DNA of 64,000 nt from Diplonema papillatum (taxonomy: Eukaryota; Euglenozoa; Diplonemea; Diplonemida; Diplonemidae): positions 1 to 64,000 of the forward strand of contig JAPJBO010000488.1 in the NCBI GenBank assembly GCA_030068145.1. Direction: 5' to 3'. Under the pieces are notes generated by a model. That model worked only from the letters and a program-made list of their open reading frames with translations, made no database searches and was not told where the DNA came from. The position numbers and the translations under genes were made by a program. Every line of letters begins with the position of its first letter. Position 1 is the first letter of the stretch. Below, piece by piece: positions 60,540 to 64,000 of this stretch.

Positions 60540-60610
60540 AGTCGCCTCTTTTTACACGTGGCGCAGCGGCGGGTGTTGTGCTTCTCGCATTTCACCGCTG
60601 CATTACCTGA
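60540..60610 (-). pseudogene. Relic of Cys/His domain (minus strand)
   Basis: Minus-strand translation AVKCEKHNTRRCATCKK matches the C-x2-H-x4-C-x2-C-K part of the retrotransposon array and of the relics at 13.7 and 26.4 kb. The second CC-x2-H half appears in a shifted frame, so the fragment is broken. It lies about 100 bases before a family D MITE. Confidence 0.5.
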
Positions 60611-60707
60611 TCGCCTCGCCGTTGGTGGGCGGCGAGACCGATGGCCGCTTGCGCCTCTCTCCTGCTCTATGCCCTTCCACTCTGCCGTTTCCTTCCAAGC
60701 CGCATGT

Positions 60708-60879
60708 GAGCCGGTCCATCCCCTCTTGATAGACTGTGATAGACCGATGAATACAGCACCGGGCAATTCGATGCAGCTCTAGGGACTACGGATGGACCTG
60801 GTAGACCGTGGTGGACGATGTGATAAACAGAGGCAGGCACTTCGACGCAGTTTCAAGAGAAAGGGACGGACCGGCTCAC
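60708..60879 (+). mobile_element. Family D MITE, copy 3
   Basis: 172 bp from gagccggtccatcccc to gggacggaccggctcac. Flanked by gcatgt on both sides (60702-60707 and 60880-60885), a second independent 6-base target duplication. Confidence 0.88.
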
Positions 60880-60885
60880 GCATGT

Positions 60886-62349
60886 GTGTGTGTGTGCGTG
60901 CGCGCGTGCTCACCACAAAACCTCGATGGACCGACCATTTTGTTGCCCTGGCCTTAACAAAACAGAAAATAGCGAAAAAGAGAAGAAAATACGCGGGGTA
61001 AAAAAAAGAAGTCTCCTCGTATGGGGGGCCCTGGAGTCCGTTGGCCTTTCAAGCCTCGCACCGAGCCACGCCCTTTGTATAAAAGCACACATCTAACCGG
61101 TTCCCGTGTCCTGAAAACAGTGTTGGAAATTAAATAAATGGAAAAAACGTGTTTCCCGAGAACAAAGCACATGCTGCAGGGTTTCCTTCCTGGCAGGCAA
61201 ACATCGGCCAAGAAAGTTGAAGTCTGGTTGGGGATCTAGTTGATAATGTAGAATCCCCGGCGAACTTTGGGTGCTCCGACTTAACGCTTCGATTGCCAGT
61301 GACCAGGGCAAGTCCATGACGCGAGTCAGCAGAGGAAAGTGATTTGCCAAGCTCTTCTCTTTGGCTCTAGCTATCCGAAACTTCGGAAAGAGCCTGGCTA
61401 CGAGGTAATTTGACGGATCTTTCGCCCCTCCGCCAAGCCTATGTCCAGAGCTGGCCAGTCCATGCTGCAAGTAAGCACTGGAAAGCGATTTGCCAAGCTC
61501 TTCGGCGGGGGAGAGGGGACGTGCTTCCCTCTAGCTCGCGAAAACCTTCGTTTTTTTCTCGTAATTTCCGCCGTGTCGGGCTAGGATTCTTTCATCTTTT
61601 TCGTCATTCATTTCCGTTTCCGTGTTCATGCATACAGGTCCAAGTGTCCCTGTAGAAAGCAGGGTCTGGCAATCAGCCGCTTTCCGGCATGCCGCTTGAT
61701 GGAAACGCGCAAGCGGAATTCGCATTTATTCTGATGAAGGGCTGCGATATTTGCAAATTCTTTCATTAACTTGATCGATTCCAATGCTTTCCACCGCACA
61801 GCTGAAAGTGCTGCGTTCATACGAGTTTGCCACCATACGGGCTATTGCGGTCGTGGGGAAGTCGTTCGCACGCCGCCCGATGTCAGCTATTCGTTTGCGT
61901 CTCTTTTGCCCGGGTTTTCGTGTACTAGATTGGTCCCTGACACAAATACAGACGCCCGTGCACCGCTGATTGCATCCCCGTGTCCAGGACAGGAGCGCCT
62001 GATGTGTGGCGTCGAAACTTGATAGCTGCAAACGGCAACCACGAATCCCACCATAGTTTCGTACCCCCCACGTTCTATCAATCCGCCTGCAGGTCGCGGG
62101 CGGTTGAGTCGAGTCTAACAAGCATGCCGGTGCTTGCATCAAGAAAAGAACTCTTCTCATCTAAAAAAACGTTCGCCGTACGTGTCCCCCAGCAGCATGA
62201 GCACGGCGCCTCATGCTGGATATTCGTAGACCCCCGCTCTCAGGCTTGGGCTTTGCCTTTGCTTTCTTTTCCTGCGCTGAGTGTAATGTTTAAGTTTACG
62301 TACGTAGCTCTTCAACAGCCGAGGTCGGTGGGAAGAGAGGGGGCTTTTC
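60886..62349. other. Gene-free stretch upstream of membrane-protein gene
   Basis: Starts with a short tg/cg run. The phrase gcgatttgccaagctctt occurs twice (about 61350, as gtgatttgccaagctcttct, and 61484). No exon recognised. Confidence 0.35.
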
Positions 62350-64000
62350 ATGAACACAGATGTTGACGAAGGCCGGCAGAATGAGGGCGTGGTTAACCTC
62401 GAACTGGGGACAAACTTCGTGCCTTCGATGGTCATCACGCTGTGGGTCTGCATAGTGTTGGGGCTGGTTCTTGATGCCGTCATCGCTTTTGCCGCGGTGC
62501 GGGGAAGTGACGAAGTCTTCCTCGACTACGACGAGGACTTCAACTTCTGGGCGACGAATTTCTCTTGGGCGCCGGTCGCCACATCCCGCATTCGAGTCAA
62601 CTTCACCGACTGGGAGGAACCACTGGCGTCGCATTACCCTCTGCGCTACAGTGTCAGCTTCAGTGGTATGCATTTTGATTTCAGTCGAGCCGCTTTCAGC
62701 AAAGGACATCCGGGACGCACTCCCGAATGTCGTCAACTGACGTGGGCGATCTGCATGCCAAGGGAACGTCTCCGAAACAACGGTTGCGCATTATTCGCTC
62801 AACGAAGTCAACGATAAAATTGCTCTTACAGAACTCCCCTTCCCAGCCCCGGAATCATCGACAAACCTGACCACTAAAGATGATGTGCTCAGGCCTGAAT
62901 TAGGCGTATCCGGGAGGTGTGCTCAGGGGTTTTTATGTACGACACAATCAGTAGTAACAACACCCTCAACACATGATGTTCTCGACAGCGAACAAGTGAA
63001 AATGTTAACAAACGCATCTCTTCTACCAACAGGAGCCGATGAACGGACCATTGAACGTGAGAAGAAGCTCGCATGCGACGCGGACACGCGGATTTGCGGT
63101 CCATTGGACTTGTCGGACAGCTTCCGGCAGTGGTGGCAGACGCCGTTCGGCGACCCCATCTCGATCAGCTTCCAATTGCTCGCTGGCACCAGCCCCGAAA
63201 TTATTGACAACCACGACCGCATTAGAGTTGAGGTGCTCCCCATCAGCGGCGTTTACACGGCGGCCTGCTATGTCCTGGGGGCCATCCTTCTCATCTTCAC
63301 GATCCTCACGTTGGTCAAGTTTGTGTACTCCCTGTACAAGAGTTCGCAGCGCATTGGGTCCGATCAGGTACGCCCTTCTCTTGATCCATTTTTTTAAACC
63401 ACATGCAATGTGTGAGGAAACTGAACCGCCCGAGTAGGCGGGATGATCATTTGCCAATTAGCCACCTGAAATCACGTCCAGGATTTGGGCTCAGGTTAGT
63501 GCGGTCAACGAAAACTCTAGTTTCCCTCTCTACTTTCTTCTACTCTGGCGGTGTGCGGGTTTTTGTGCTCACAAAGCGTTGTTGGTACTAAAAATAGCCA
63601 AGAGTCAGAGTATAGCGTCGATGATACACCCTGGCTTTTCCCAGATAAGTAGAACGACCATCACTTACCCAAGGAACGTTTTGTCGCAGCTCTTGCCAAA
63701 ACTGGCAGAAGAAGGAAGGCGCTTAGATTTTCTTGCTTTTTATCACGAAAGGGGGGTCGGTCCTGCGGGTTATGTAAGCCTTTCCGGCCCCTGCGAGAGC
63801 AGAACAAACCCGTCAACTATTCCCCGCAGTGTTATTAGCACACCTTCGAGAAGCAAAAGAGCTGCCCGTGGCAAAAAGGAAACGAGAAACGAACTGCGTA
63901 GGGTTGTTTTGTTCGCTGTCAGAAATACAAACCAATCCCGCAGTACCTCGTCGGGATTTTGACGCTGCTGTCGGTGTGCAACTTCTACTGCTTGTTCTCA
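62350..64000 (+). CDS. Multi-pass membrane protein, N-terminal part (Wntless/TMEM181-like topology)
   Basis: Three exons: 62350-62665, 63033-63367, and 63944 to the window edge; phases 1 and 0 agree (agtg|gtatgc to caacag|ga; gatcag|gtacgc to cccgcag|tac). Residues about 25-50 form a first helix (MVITLWVCIVLGLVLDAV). A mainly extracytoplasmic domain of about 155 residues follows with two cysteines (KLACDADTRICGP) and two N-glycosylation-type sites. A second helix (AACYVLGAILLIFTILTLVK) and the start of a third (YLVGILTLLSVCNFY) follow. One helix, a luminal domain, then several helices is the layout of the Wntless/TMEM181 (GOST-like) sorting proteins, but I see no decisive motif. A small extra exon between 62665 and 63033 cannot be excluded. 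The gene is cut by the window end. Confidence 0.6.
63398..63560 (+). repeat. Family B copy in the membrane-protein intron
   Basis: Begins acatgcaatgtgtgaggaaa, continues gatgatcatttgccaattag, tccaggatttgggctcaggt and gcggtcaacgaaaactctag, ending near ctctggcggtgtg. Very close to 31838-31990. Confidence 0.75.

Overview
This is a eukaryotic nuclear window. It has GT-AG introns, split genes with introns from about 270 bases to 2 kb, very dense interspersed repeats, and families such as a Snf1/AMPK alpha kinase and an SPX-domain protein. Gene-poor but intron-rich sequence, C/G-rich exons and algal/protist-style EGF-like and coiled-coil proteins suggest a repeat-rich unicellular eukaryote, perhaps an alveolate or stramenopile alga. 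The lineage is my inference; nothing here fixes it. Every gene I can support lies on the + strand.

Left end (1-11.5 kb): two head-to-tail copies of one APE-class non-LTR retrotransposon. Copy 1 carries, in one reading frame, an AlkB-like 2-oxoglutarate/Fe(II) dioxygenase domain, a 2A ribosome-skipping peptide and an APE endonuclease. After a 2-base deletion it continues in another frame with the reverse transcriptase and a C-terminal Cys/His array. Just upstream, in the same frame, a PAAP-repeat/zinc-cluster ORF ends at a TGA followed by CTA, a known readthrough context. Copy 2 is truncated almost exactly at the 2A/endonuclease junction but keeps a single 1664-codon ORF. I regard the AlkB-2A-endonuclease-RT arrangement as the most interesting system in the window.

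11.5-32 kb: an SPX-domain gene (12.7-14.9 kb), then about 13 kb of gene-free sequence with at least six interspersed repeat families, MITE-like elements with terminal inverted repeats, and remnants of relatives of the retrotransposon's Cys/His tail. A two-exon gene of unknown function follows (28.4-30.0 kb), trailed by decayed tandem copies of its own terminal exon.

32-51 kb: a long coiled-coil protein (798 aa), then two related membrane-protein genes. The first (37.7-41.1 kb) reads as signal peptide, EGF-like module, transmembrane helix and strongly basic tail. Of the second (49.8-51.1 kb) only the transmembrane/basic-tail exon is recognisable. Between them lie two nearly identical 1.6 kb elements with terminal inverted repeats and internal minisatellites (42.6-45.9 kb), and two abutting elements with poly-G/C ends (47.1-49.6 kb).

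51-64 kb: a complete six-exon Snf1/AMPK alpha kinase gene (53.9-57.9 kb), a TA-flanked MITE, two copies of a MITE with 6-base target duplications, a 230-base TG microsatellite, and the first three exons of a multi-pass membrane protein cut by the window end. The genes share no evident pathway beyond nutrient sensing (SPX for phosphate, Snf1 for energy). Exon boundaries were inferred by eye from reading-frame phase and family similarity.
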